Of a stretch of DNA of 7,375 nucleotides, positions 1 through 6,579 are shown in pieces. A program made the position numbers and the translations under genes. Numbering within the stretch: position 1 is the stretch's first letter; the number at the start of each line of letters is the position of its first letter. The notes under the pieces were generated by a model that was given only the letters and a program-made list of their open reading frames with translations, made no database searches and had not been told where the DNA came from. Origin of the DNA: Micrococcales bacterium (lineage in GTDB: Bacteria > Actinomycetota > Actinomycetes > Actinomycetales > Dermatophilaceae); assembly GCA_030537915.1 (NCBI GenBank), contig JAUNUZ010000111.1:1-7375 (forward strand). Direction: 5' to 3'.

Positions 1-890
1 GGGGCGACATCGAGTATCCGATCGTCGTCGGTCATGAGATCGCGGGCACGGTCGACGAGGTCGGCAGCGCGGTCACGGGTTTCAAGGTCGGCGATCGGGT
101 CGGCGTCGGCTGCTTCGTCGACACCTGCCGCGAGTGCGACAACTGCCTCGCCGGTGAGGACAACTACTGCCGCCAGGGCCAGACCGGCACGTACAACTCC
201 ATCGGCCGGGACGGCAAACCGACCGCCGGCGGCTACTCGACGCACATCGTCATCGACGAGAACTACGTGCTGCGCATCCCCGAGTCGATCCCGCTCGACG
301 AGGCGGCACCCTTGCTGTGCGCAGGCATCACGCTCTACCAGCCGCTCGCACACTGGGGTGCGGGCCCGGGCAAGAAGGTCGCGATCGTCGGCATGGGCGG
401 CCTCGGCCACATGGGTGTCAAGCTCGCGCACGCGATGGGCGCCGAGGTCAGCGTCCTGTCGCAGTCGCTGAAGAAGAAGGAAGACGCCGAGCGATTCGGC
501 GCCGACCACTACTACGCAACAAGCGACGAGTCGACCTTCGAGGACCTCGCCGAGACCTTCGACCTCATCGTCAACACCGTCTCGGTCAACCTGGACATCC
601 AGGCCTACCTCGAGCTCCTCAAGCTCGACGGCGCCTTCGTCGCGCTCGGCCTCCCGGACAAGCCGATGCAGGTACCGGTCGGGGGCCTGCTGCAGCGTCG
701 CCGGTCCATATCGGCGACGATGAACGGTTCGATCAAGCAGACCCAGGAGATGCTCGACTTCTGTGGTGAGCACGGTCTGGGCGCCGACGTCGAAGTCATC
801 TGCGCAGACCAGGTCAACGAGGCCTATGAACGGGTCGTCGGGTCGGACGTGCGCTACCGATTCGTCATCGACATGTCCACGCTGACCTAG
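1..890 (+). CDS. Zinc-dependent alcohol dehydrogenase, CAD/YahK type (5' end missing)
   Basis: Medium-chain zinc alcohol dehydrogenase that probably interconverts aldehydes and primary alcohols with NADP(H) in the cytoplasm. The reading frame is open from base 3 and gives 295 residues; roughly 50 N-terminal residues, including the first zinc cysteine, lie outside the window. Numbering from base 3: a GHE motif at 10-12 (catalytic zinc), four structural-zinc cysteines at C42, C45, C48 and C56, the third catalytic ligand C106 in LLCAGIT, and the Rossmann motif GMGGLGHMG from 130. The [10 protein letters not shown] stretch after the second Rossmann strand is typical of the cinnamyl-alcohol-dehydrogenase/YahK/mycobacterial AdhC branch, where Ser and Lys favour NADPH. 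The TGTYNS segment after the structural zinc site also fits this branch. The natural substrate cannot be read from sequence. The gene converges on the membrane protein gene with 7 bases between stops. Family assignment is firm; physiological role is not. Confidence 0.93.
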   Translation, partial: GDIEYPIVVGHEIAGTVDEVGSAVTGFKVGDRVGVGCFVDTCRECDNCLAGEDNYCRQGQTGTYNSIGRDGKPTAGGYSTHIVIDENYVLRIPESIPLDEAAPLLCAGITLYQPLAHWGAGPGKKVAIVGMGGLGHMGVKLAHAMGAEVSVLSQSLKKKEDAERFGADHYYATSDESTFEDLAETFDLIVNTVSVNLDIQAYLELLKLDGAFVALGLPDKPMQVPVGGLLQRRRSISATMNGSIKQTQEMLDFCGEHGLGADVEVICADQVNEAYERVVGSDVRYRFVIDMSTLT

Positions 891-897
891 CTCGCTG

Positions 898-1623
898 CTA
901 CCCGGCCCAGCTCCCGCCAACGAGAAGCGCACCCAGGCGGTGGGCGCCGTCGAGGAAGAGTGCGAGGCCGAAGACCGCGAGAACGACGGCGGCTACCGTG
1001 TGGCTGCGCGCCCGGATGACCTCGACCGTACGCCGGAGGGGCCCCACGAGCCGCCCATTCCTGTCGAGCAGCGCGGCCGCGCAGAACGCAACCATGAGGA
1101 TCTGCGACCACACGCCCCAATAGGTGAAGACGAGTGCGTAGGTCCAGGCCGGGTGCGGCGCGCAGATCGCGACGAGCATGAGGAAGCCGGGGTCGACGAC
1201 CAGCGAGACCGCGACGCCGACGCCGCCCGCGGCCAGCCCCGGGACGCTCGCAGAGAGCCGTCGCTGCGACGTGCTCGGCATCCTCGACGCCGCGTCGTCC
1301 TCGCGTTTGGCCCCTTGGCGCGCGCGCAGCGCCATGATGGCCCCCGACGCGACGAGCAGGCCGCCGCCCGCGATCTCGGCGAGGGTCAGGGTGCGCACCG
1401 ACGGGAGGAAACCGCGCAGGCTGTCCGCGTGCAGTCCGGCGCGCACCGCAAGGGTTATGGCCGTGCCCAGCCCGGCGACAGCTGCGAGGTAGGCCGCGAC
1501 CAGCGCGACCAGTCCGCGTCGCGAGGCCCCCAGTGAGACGGCCGCGACGGCCACGAACGCCCCGACCGGGTCAAAGCCGATGAGTCCGGCCGCGGTCGCC
1601 GCCGCCAGATAGTCCCCTGACAT
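898..1623 (-). CDS. Six-helix LysE/Sap-like membrane protein
   Basis: Integral membrane protein of 241 residues with about six hydrophobic helices at roughly 5-31, 36-58, 80-101, 127-154, 160-185 and 207-227. A charged linker at 102-122 (many Arg, Lys, Asp) divides it into two three-helix halves. The first helix of each half carries an Asp-Pro pair (D18-P19 in GFDP, D144-P145 in VVDP), which suggests an internally duplicated fold as in the LysE/CadD/TerC/Sap (GAP) group of exporters. That group moves amino acids, ions or lipids, but nothing here fixes a substrate. The ATG at 1623 is preceded by a GGGGAT stretch. It lies 21 bases after the stop of the alpha/beta hydrolase, so the two are probably co-transcribed. 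The reading frame and membrane character are seen directly; the superfamily link is inference from topology and motif. Confidence 0.82.
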   Translation of the reverse strand: MSGDYLAAATAAGLIGFDPVGAFVAVAAVSLGASRRGLVALVAAYLAAVAGLGTAITLAVRAGLHADSLRGFLPSVRTLTLAEIAGGGLLVASGAIMALRARQGAKREDDAASRMPSTSQRRLSASVPGLAAGGVGVAVSLVVDPGFLMLVAICAPHPAWTYALVFTYWGVWSQILMVAFCAAALLDRNGRLVGPLRRTVEVIRARSHTVAAVVLAVFGLALFLDGAHRLGALLVGGSWAG

Positions 1624-1644
1624 GAACCATCCCCTATCGAGTGC

Positions 1645-2337
1645 TCAGCCGCGCGGGTGTCCGATGAAGTCGTACAGGAGCGAGTTGAATTCGCCGGCCG
1701 CGTCACGCATCACGTCGTGACCAGCGTCGTCGACGATCGCCAGGCGGGCGCCGGGAATTTGTGCCGCGAACAATCGGCTTGCGGGCAGGTTGACCCGGTC
1801 CCGGCCGCCGCAGACGACGAGTGTGGGGCAGCCGACCTGGGAGAGGGAGCCCGACGCGTCGAACTGGCCCCCCTCCCCGAGCGCCTCGATCAGCTTCGCC
1901 TTGCTGACGCCCTGATCGGCGAGGCGACGGGCCGGCACGAGCTTCAGCGCCCAGCGCTGCAGCGTCATCGCGGCTTTGGGCGGACGAGCTTGTCCTGCGA
2001 CGAGGACGAGGTGAGAGACCATCTCCGGACGGTCGAGGGCGCACTGCAGCGCCACCATTGCGCCGAGGGAGTGCCCCACGAGGGCCACGCGCTGGGCCCC
2101 CTCGAGCTGAGCCGTCATGAGCACATCTGCGGCGGCGTCGGCGAGCGCGAACCGGTCCTTGCCGCCCGGGCGTAGGCCCCGCAGCCACGGCGCTCGGGCA
2201 GGCAACCCCGGCGGGAGCTTGGCGACCTGCCCCTCCCACGACAGCGGCGACCCGCCGGCGCCGTGCAGGAACATCAGGTAGTCGGCGATCGGACCGCCCG
2301 GGGACCGGCTCCCGACATCACTCTGTGCCTCGTCCAT
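1645..2337 (-). CDS. Alpha/beta hydrolase
   Basis: Small cytoplasmic alpha/beta-hydrolase-fold enzyme of 230 residues, of the single-domain esterase/lactonase/MhpC-like kind. An oxyanion-hole motif HGAGGS lies at 25-30 and the nucleophile elbow GHSLG at 88-92 with Ser90. The acid is in GGRD (Asp180) and the catalytic histidine in DDAGH (His207), so the triad is complete. The lid between about 118 and 165 is short. The substrate is unknown; no signal peptide or membrane segment is visible, so a soluble intracellular enzyme is likely. The frame stays open upstream to 2760, but that extension runs antisense through the kinase gene and adds no hydrolase sequence. The ATG at 2337 gives the normal family length. 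The gene leads a two-gene minus-strand unit with the membrane protein 21 bases downstream. Confidence 0.9.
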   Translation of the reverse strand: MDEAQSDVGSRSPGGPIADYLMFLHGAGGSPLSWEGQVAKLPPGLPARAPWLRGLRPGGKDRFALADAAADVLMTAQLEGAQRVALVGHSLGAMVALQCALDRPEMVSHLVLVAGQARPPKAAMTLQRWALKLVPARRLADQGVSKAKLIEALGEGGQFDASGSLSQVGCPTLVVCGGRDRVNLPASRLFAAQIPGARLAIVDDAGHDVMRDAAGEFNSLLYDFIGHPRG

Positions 2338-2451
2338 GGCCCCGATCCTGACATCGAGTGGCAGCAGGCAACGACGTGGGCCGAAGGCCTGGCCGACCCG
2401 GCCCCGTCGGCTGGCAGGATGGCCCCTGATCTGGCGACCCCGAGGCGCGGT

Positions 2452-2457
2452 GGAGGA
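2452..2457 (+). promoter_or_regulatory. Ribosome binding site of the FGGY kinase
   Basis: GGAGGA four bases before the ATG at 2462. It decides the kinase start: the frame is open further upstream to 2336, but only this ATG has a strong Shine-Dalgarno match and places the ATP-binding GIDMGTGSTKG motif near the N-terminus as usual for the family. An ATG at 2495, directly before GIDMG, is the alternative. Confidence 0.65.
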
Positions 2458-2461
2458 TGGC

Positions 2462-3976
2462 ATGGACGAGGTGCACGAGCTGCCCGAGTTGCTGATGGGC
2501 ATCGACATGGGAACGGGCAGCACGAAGGGGGTCGTCACCACCGCGGAGGGTCGGATCCTGGCCACTGCGGTCCGCGCACACTCGATGAGCCTGCCCCGCC
2601 CGGGATGGGCCGAGGTCGACGCGCCGACGACGTGGTGGGGTGACCTCGTCGAGGTGGTCCGCGAGCTGACGGTGCAGGTCGATCCGAGCAGGATCAAGGG
2701 ACTGTGCGTCAGTGGCGTGGGACCCTGCCTGCTGCTCACCGACGGCGATCTCGAGCCCACCCGGCCGGCGATCCTCTACGGCATCGATATGCGGGCGACG
2801 CGCGAGATCGATGAGCTCACGCGGCACTTCGGCGCGGACGCCGTCGTCGAGCGGGCTGGCAAGGCGCTGAGCGCCCAGGCTGTCGGCCCGAAGATGGCCT
2901 GGGTCGCCCGACACGAGCCGCAGGTATGGGAGCGCTCGCGGCGCTGGTACAACTCCAACTCCTACATCGTCGCCAAGCTCACCGGTGAGTATGTGCTCGA
3001 CCACCACAGTGCGAGCCAGTCCGATCCGCTCTACGACATCCACACGCGGGACTGGGCCCACGATTGGGTCGGCCAGGTCGCTGAACACTTGCAGATGCCG
3101 CGCCTGGCCTGGGGCGCCGAGGTGGTCGGCACGATCCATGAGGCGGGCGCCGACGCCACAGGATTGTGTGCGGGCACGCCCGTCAGTATCGGGTCGGTCG
3201 ATGCGTGGTCGGAGGCCTTCTCGGCGGGGGTCCGGCGCCCGGGGGATCTCATGCTCATGTACGGGTCGACGATGTTCTTCGTCCAGATTTTGGAGTCCTA
3301 TCGCGCCCACCCGATGCTCTGGACGACCAACGGCGTCGAAGAAGGCCAGTACACGCTCGCGGCCGGGATGTCGACGTCGGGATCGCTGACGACCTGGCTG
3401 CAGGGGCTCATGGGCGGGGTGCCTTTCGAGCAACTCATCCGTGAGGCCACGGCCGTGCCCGCGGGCTCCGACGGGCTCGTGATGCTGCCCTACTTCGCGG
3501 GGGAGCGGACGCCGATCTTCGATGCGCAGGCGCGCGGCGTGATCGCGGGTCTCAGCCTGCGGCACGGGCGCGGCCATCTGTTCCGGGCTGCTTATGAGGG
3601 CATCGCCTACGGCATCAGGCAGATTCTGGAGTTCCTGGAGGACGACGCCGCGCCGATCAGCAGGCTCGTCGCCGTCGGTGGCGGCACCCAGGGCGGCCTG
3701 TGGACGCAGATCGTCAGCGATGTCACCGGGCGCCCGCAGGAGGTGCCAGAACAGGCGATCGGCGCGAGCTATGGCGATGCGCTCCTCGCCGGGATCGGCA
3801 CCGGTCTGCTTCCGCCCGACACCGACTGGGCGCGCATCGGACAGGTCATAGAGCCGCGTCCGCAGGCCCGGGAGGTCTACGAGCAGCTCTTCACCATCTA
3901 CGAGGAGCTGTACCCCGCCACGAGGGCCCAGGTCCACGCGCTCGCTGCGATCCAGGAGGCCGCGCACGAGGATTGA
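2462..3976 (+). CDS. FGGY-family carbohydrate kinase (XylB-like)
   Basis: Cytoplasmic ATP-dependent sugar or sugar-alcohol kinase of 504 residues, the usual full length for the family. The N-terminal phosphate-binding loop is GIDMGTGSTKG (13-23). A good match to FGGY signature 1 begins at GPKMAW (142-147). The likely catalytic base is Asp247 in GSVDAWSEAFSAG. FGGY signature 2 runs from G359 (GVIAGLSL then HLFRAAYE). The adenine-binding GGGTQGG starts at 406. The family includes xylulose, ribulose, gluconate, glycerol and erythritol kinases; I could not assign the substrate. A polyol dehydrogenase and a sugar-binding protein lie about 1.5 kb downstream on the same strand, so a ketose or polyol in that pathway is a reasonable guess. 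The gene is divergent from the hydrolase and convergent with the CurA-like gene, so it is probably transcribed alone. Confidence 0.93.
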   Translation: MDEVHELPELLMGIDMGTGSTKGVVTTAEGRILATAVRAHSMSLPRPGWAEVDAPTTWWGDLVEVVRELTVQVDPSRIKGLCVSGVGPCLLLTDGDLEPTRPAILYGIDMRATREIDELTRHFGADAVVERAGKALSAQAVGPKMAWVARHEPQVWERSRRWYNSNSYIVAKLTGEYVLDHHSASQSDPLYDIHTRDWAHDWVGQVAEHLQMPRLAWGAEVVGTIHEAGADATGLCAGTPVSIGSVDAWSEAFSAGVRRPGDLMLMYGSTMFFVQILESYRAHPMLWTTNGVEEGQYTLAAGMSTSGSLTTWLQGLMGGVPFEQLIREATAVPAGSDGLVMLPYFAGERTPIFDAQARGVIAGLSLRHGRGHLFRAAYEGIAYGIRQILEFLEDDAAPISRLVAVGGGTQGGLWTQIVSDVTGRPQEVPEQAIGASYGDALLAGIGTGLLPPDTDWARIGQVIEPRPQAREVYEQLFTIYEELYPATRAQVHALAAIQEAAHED

Positions 3977-4042
3977 GCCGGCCTGGTTGGAGCCGGCCGC
4001 GGCAGGTGGCGAGGTTGTGCCGGACCGGGACGATTGCTCCGG
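3977..4042. terminator. Weak hairpins between convergent genes
   Basis: The 73-base gap between the kinase stop and the stop of the oxidoreductase holds a 6-bp GC stem, GCCGGC at 3977-3982 and again at 3992-3997 with a 9-base loop, starting immediately after the kinase stop. A second, weaker pairing is CCGGA (4020-4024) with TCCGG (4038-4042). Neither is followed by a T-run, so this is at best a GC-type or Rho-assisted bidirectional terminator. In DNA this rich in G and C such stems arise often by chance. Confidence 0.25.
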
Positions 4043-4049
4043 ACTGTGT

Positions 4050-5063
4050 CTATCCGCTCACGCGGATGAGCAGCTTGCCGACGTTGTCTCCGCGTAGAAG
4101 CCCGCGGAAGGCCTCGACCGCCTGGTCGAGGCCATCGACGACGTCCTCGAGGTAGCCGACGCTGCCGTCCGCGATCCAGCCCGACATGTCGCGTTGAAAG
4201 TCCGCGAACTGGGCCTCGACGAATTCGGTCTGGATGAAGCCGCGCACCGCCAGGCTCTTGGAGAGGATCTGCCTCATGAGCAGACCGAGCCGGTCGGGCC
4301 CCTTGGGCAGACTCGTCGTGTTGTAGTCAGAGACCAGACCGCAGACGGGCATTCGGGCGAAACTGTTGAGCCGCGGCAGGACGGCGTCGAAGACGGCTCC
4401 GCCAACGTTCTCGAAGTAGACGTCGATGCCGTCGGGTGTCGCCTCGGCCAGCCGGGCGCGGAAGTCGTCCGAGCGTCGGTCGATGCCCGCGTCGAAGCCT
4501 AGGTCCTGCAGGATCGCGACCTTCTCGGGGCCGCCCGCGATCCCTACCGCTCGCGCGCCCTTGAGGCGGGCGATCTGCCCGACCGCCGACCCCACCGGGC
4601 CTGTCGCGGCCGCGACCACAACCGTCTCACCCGGCTGTGGTTTGCCGATGGTCAAGAGTCCGGAGTAGGCAGTGAAGCCCGGCATCCCCAGGACCCCCAG
4701 GGCTGTGGAGACGGGCGCGGCCTCGAGGTCGAGGTGGCGCAATCCGCTGACCTGCTCGACCGAATGCGTCTGCCATCCGCCGTAACCCAGCACGATGTCG
4801 CCCAGCGCGAACTCATAACCGGGGCACTGCAGCACGCGCGAGACGGTGCCGCCAACCATCGTTTGGCCGATCTCGACCGGCGCGGCATACGACTTCGCGT
4901 CGCTCATCCGCCCCCGCATGTAGGGGTCCAGGGAGAGGTAGAGCGTCTCGAGCAGGGCCTGGCCTGGCGTCGGGTCCGGCAACTGCGCGGACTCCAACGG
5001 CAGATCCTGCGATGTCGGCTCGCCGTGCGGACGCTGGGCCAGGACAATGCGGGTGGTCAACAT
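4050..5063 (-). CDS. NADP-dependent oxidoreductase, CurA/PTGR1-like MDR family
   Basis: Zinc-free medium-chain reductase of 337 residues that typically reduces the carbon-carbon double bond of enones with NADPH (curcumin/prostaglandin-type reductase family). Family marks: YLSLDPYMRGRM at 42-53, LGMPGFTAYSGL at about 125-136, the nucleotide motif AATGPVGSAVG at 152-162, and YFENVGG further on. There are no zinc-ligand cysteine clusters. The in-frame ATG at 5063 was chosen; a TTG at 5075 would add four residues (MSSD) and is possible, since neither has a clear Shine-Dalgarno sequence. The gene begins 12 bases after the end of the broken regulator on the same strand, so it may be read from the same promoter region. 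The physiological substrate is unknown; such enzymes are common and often act in detoxification, so a link to polyol use is not implied. Confidence 0.92.
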   Translation of the reverse strand: MLTTRIVLAQRPHGEPTSQDLPLESAQLPDPTPGQALLETLYLSLDPYMRGRMSDAKSYAAPVEIGQTMVGGTVSRVLQCPGYEFALGDIVLGYGGWQTHSVEQVSGLRHLDLEAAPVSTALGVLGMPGFTAYSGLLTIGKPQPGETVVVAAATGPVGSAVGQIARLKGARAVGIAGGPEKVAILQDLGFDAGIDRRSDDFRARLAEATPDGIDVYFENVGGAVFDAVLPRLNSFARMPVCGLVSDYNTTSLPKGPDRLGLLMRQILSKSLAVRGFIQTEFVEAQFADFQRDMSGWIADGSVGYLEDVVDGLDQAVEAFRGLLRGDNVGKLLIRVSG

Positions 5064-5075
5064 GTCGCTACTCAA

Positions 5076-5385
5076 TCACGAGCATCCGGCGGCACTCGCG
5101 GTGTCTGGGGCCGCGATGGAGGCGGCCTCGTCGCGCGCGGTCGCCTCGAGCAGCGACTGGGCGCTCTCGCGGTCGGTCACGAGCCGATTGACGTAGCCCG
5201 CCCGCGCGGCGACGAGGATGCCGCGGGAGCGAGCCTCGGCGAGCAATCGGCTGACGGTCGGGCGGCTCGTCCAACGCCTTCGCGTCCTCCGCCTGCGTCG
5301 CGTCCTGTAGGTAGTACAGGCGCGCCGCTCGCACAAGCAGGTCGTCGGTGAAGCGGTCCGCGCGGCTCTCGTCGTGTTGGGGCAT
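5076..5385 (-). pseudogene. Remnant of a SorC-family sugar-responsive regulator (frameshift plus internal deletion)
   Basis: Read from ATG 5385, the first frame gives DDLLVRAARLYYLQ then TQAEDAKAL, the start of the helix-turn-helix typical of SorC-family regulators. At about 5271 the frame breaks. One frame over, the motif continues as TSRPTVSRLLAEARSRGI, the recognition helix and its follow-on. A net gain of one base or loss of two separates the halves, and a missing Gly codon would restore the common form LGTSRPTVSRLL. Immediately after that, GYVNRLVTDRESAQSLLEA resembles the last residues of SorC proteins (LVTDEATARALL), then a stop at 5076. The effector-binding domain, normally some 230-250 residues, is therefore absent. 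The Asp in AEDAKAL sits where a hydrophobic residue is usual, which suggests relaxed selection. It is divergent from the dehydrogenase operon it presumably once controlled. The HTH identity is strong; the tail match is from memory of the family. Confidence 0.75.
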
Positions 5386-5414
5386 CCGCAAGGACTAGGG
5401 TCATCACCGCCACT

Positions 5415-5434
5415 CCCGGAGCGAGTACTCCGGG
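5415..5434. promoter_or_regulatory. Inverted repeat upstream of the polyol dehydrogenase (possible operator)
   Basis: A perfect 7-bp inverted repeat, CCCGGAG (5415-5421) and CTCCGGG (5428-5434), with a 6-base centre; the core GAGTACTC (5423-5430) is itself a palindrome. It lies between the divergent regulator remnant and the dehydrogenase, ending 26 bases before the ATG at 5461 and just ahead of the ribosome binding site. It could be an operator for a regulator of this operon or a leader hairpin. No confident -35/-10 pair was found nearby. Confidence 0.4.
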
Positions 5435-5448
5435 TCACCAAGAAAATT

Positions 5449-5455
5449 GGAGGAG
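5449..5455 (+). promoter_or_regulatory. Ribosome binding site of the polyol dehydrogenase
   Basis: GGAGGAG with 5 bases to the ATG at 5461, in a locally A-rich stretch (AAGAAAATT just before). It fixes the start at 5461, although the frame is open upstream to 5374; the upstream extension has no dehydrogenase character and would cover the inverted repeat. Confidence 0.8.
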
Positions 5456-5460
5456 AGGCC

Positions 5461-6579
5461 ATGACCCAGGTTGGTCAGTCAGCTGAGGCGAAGCTGCCCG
5501 AGAGGATGCAGGCGGTGCTTGTCTACGGTCCCAAGGATTACCGGCTGGAGGAGATCGACGTCCCGACGCGTGGGGCGGGCGAACTCCTGGTGAAGGTCGA
5601 GGCGGTCGGGATCTGTGCGAGTGATCTGAAGTGCTACGCGGGCGCGGCTAAGTTTTGGGGGGATGAGAACCGTCCGGCGTGGACCGAAACCGATGTCGTG
5701 CCCGGGCACGAGATCACGGGCCGTGTCGTCGCCCTGGACGACCAAGCGCGCGAGCGCTGGAATGTCGAGCTGGACGACCGCGTGGTCGTGGAACAGATCG
5801 TGCCCTGTTGGGACTGTCGCTATTGCGACACGGGCAATTACCACATGTGCGAGGTGCACAACATGTACGGATTCAAGCGCGCGAATCCGGGTGGCATGGA
5901 GGAGTACCTCGTCCTCTCCAAGGAATCGCTGGTCCACAAGATCAGCAAGGACATGCCGCCGGCGCATGCCGCCTTCGCGGAACCGCTGTCGTGCGCGCTG
6001 CATGCGATCGAGCGCGCTGAGATCACTTTCTCGGACGTCGTCGTCGTGGCCGGCTGCGGCCCGATCGGTCTGGGCATGATTGCAGGCGCGGCTGCGAAGT
6101 TCCCGGCGACGATCGTGGCGTTGGACATGGACCCGCGCAAGCTCGAGCTGGCGAGGAAGACCGGCGCCGACGTGGTCATCAACATCGCCGAGGAGGACGC
6201 GGTCGCCAGGATCAAGGAGATGACCGGCGGCTACGGTGCGGATGTCTACCTCGAGGGCACCGGGCACCCCTCCGCGGTCATCCAAGGGCTCAACTGCCTG
6301 CGCAAGTTGGGGCGGTTCGTCGAGTACTCGGTCTTCAAGGAAGACGTGTCGGTGGACTGGTCGATCATCAGCGACGACAAGGAACTCGATGTCCGCGGGG
6401 CCCACCTGGGGCCCAACTGCTGGCCGGCCGCGATTCGTCTCATCGAGGAGGGCCGGTTGCCCATGGATGAGATCTGCACGCACCAGCTGCCCTTGGCGGA
6501 CTTCCAGAAGGGCCTGGACCTGGTGGCCTCCGGCAAGGAGTCGATCAAGGTCAGCCTCATCCCCGGCGGCGCCGCATGA
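5461..6579 (+). CDS. eltD: Zinc polyol dehydrogenase, erythritol/L-threitol dehydrogenase-like
   Basis: Cytoplasmic medium-chain zinc dehydrogenase of 372 residues, sorbitol/threonine-dehydrogenase branch, predicted to oxidise a sugar alcohol to a ketose. Catalytic zinc ligands are C52, H83, E84 and E174; structural zinc cysteines are C116, C119, C122 and C130. The Rossmann motif GCGPIG is at 198-203 and Asp222 closes the second strand, which favours NAD+ over NADP+. The segment KCYAGAAKFWGDENRPAW (57-74) and SIISDDKELDVRGAHLGP closely resemble, as I remember it, the EltD of Mycolicibacterium smegmatis, which oxidises erythritol and L-threitol to erythrulose. That assignment is from memory, not alignment. 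The stop overlaps the ATG of the next gene as ATGA, so the two are translationally coupled. The operon faces away from the SorC-type regulator remnant. Confidence 0.9.
   Translation: MTQVGQSAEAKLPERMQAVLVYGPKDYRLEEIDVPTRGAGELLVKVEAVGICASDLKCYAGAAKFWGDENRPAWTETDVVPGHEITGRVVALDDQARERWNVELDDRVVVEQIVPCWDCRYCDTGNYHMCEVHNMYGFKRANPGGMEEYLVLSKESLVHKISKDMPPAHAAFAEPLSCALHAIERAEITFSDVVVVAGCGPIGLGMIAGAAAKFPATIVALDMDPRKLELARKTGADVVINIAEEDAVARIKEMTGGYGADVYLEGTGHPSAVIQGLNCLRKLGRFVEYSVFKEDVSVDWSIISDDKELDVRGAHLGPNCWPAAIRLIEEGRLPMDEICTHQLPLADFQKGLDLVASGKESIKVSLIPGGAA

Noticed and set aside
940..1536. 198-residue plus-strand frame opposite the membrane protein.
   Set aside because: Highly charged shadow sequence (Arg, Asp, Glu, His) without motif; the opposite strand encodes clear hydrophobic helices.
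2338..2461. GGGCCG/CGGCCC pairing in the divergent gap between hydrolase and kinase as an operator.
   Set aside because: Short, imperfectly placed and made only of G and C, so chance occurrence is likely; no promoter elements could be identified beside it.
2338..2760. N-terminal extension of the alpha/beta hydrolase up to 2760.
   Set aside because: It would run antisense through the kinase start and adds low-information Arg/Pro/Ser-rich sequence; the ATG at 2337 gives a complete hydrolase of normal size.
2318..3967. 549-residue open frame on the minus strand across the FGGY kinase.
   Set aside because: It mirrors the kinase codons, is rich in Arg, Asp, His and Pro with no recognisable motif, and the plus-strand frame has complete FGGY signatures. 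Long antisense frames are expected in very GC-rich coding DNA.
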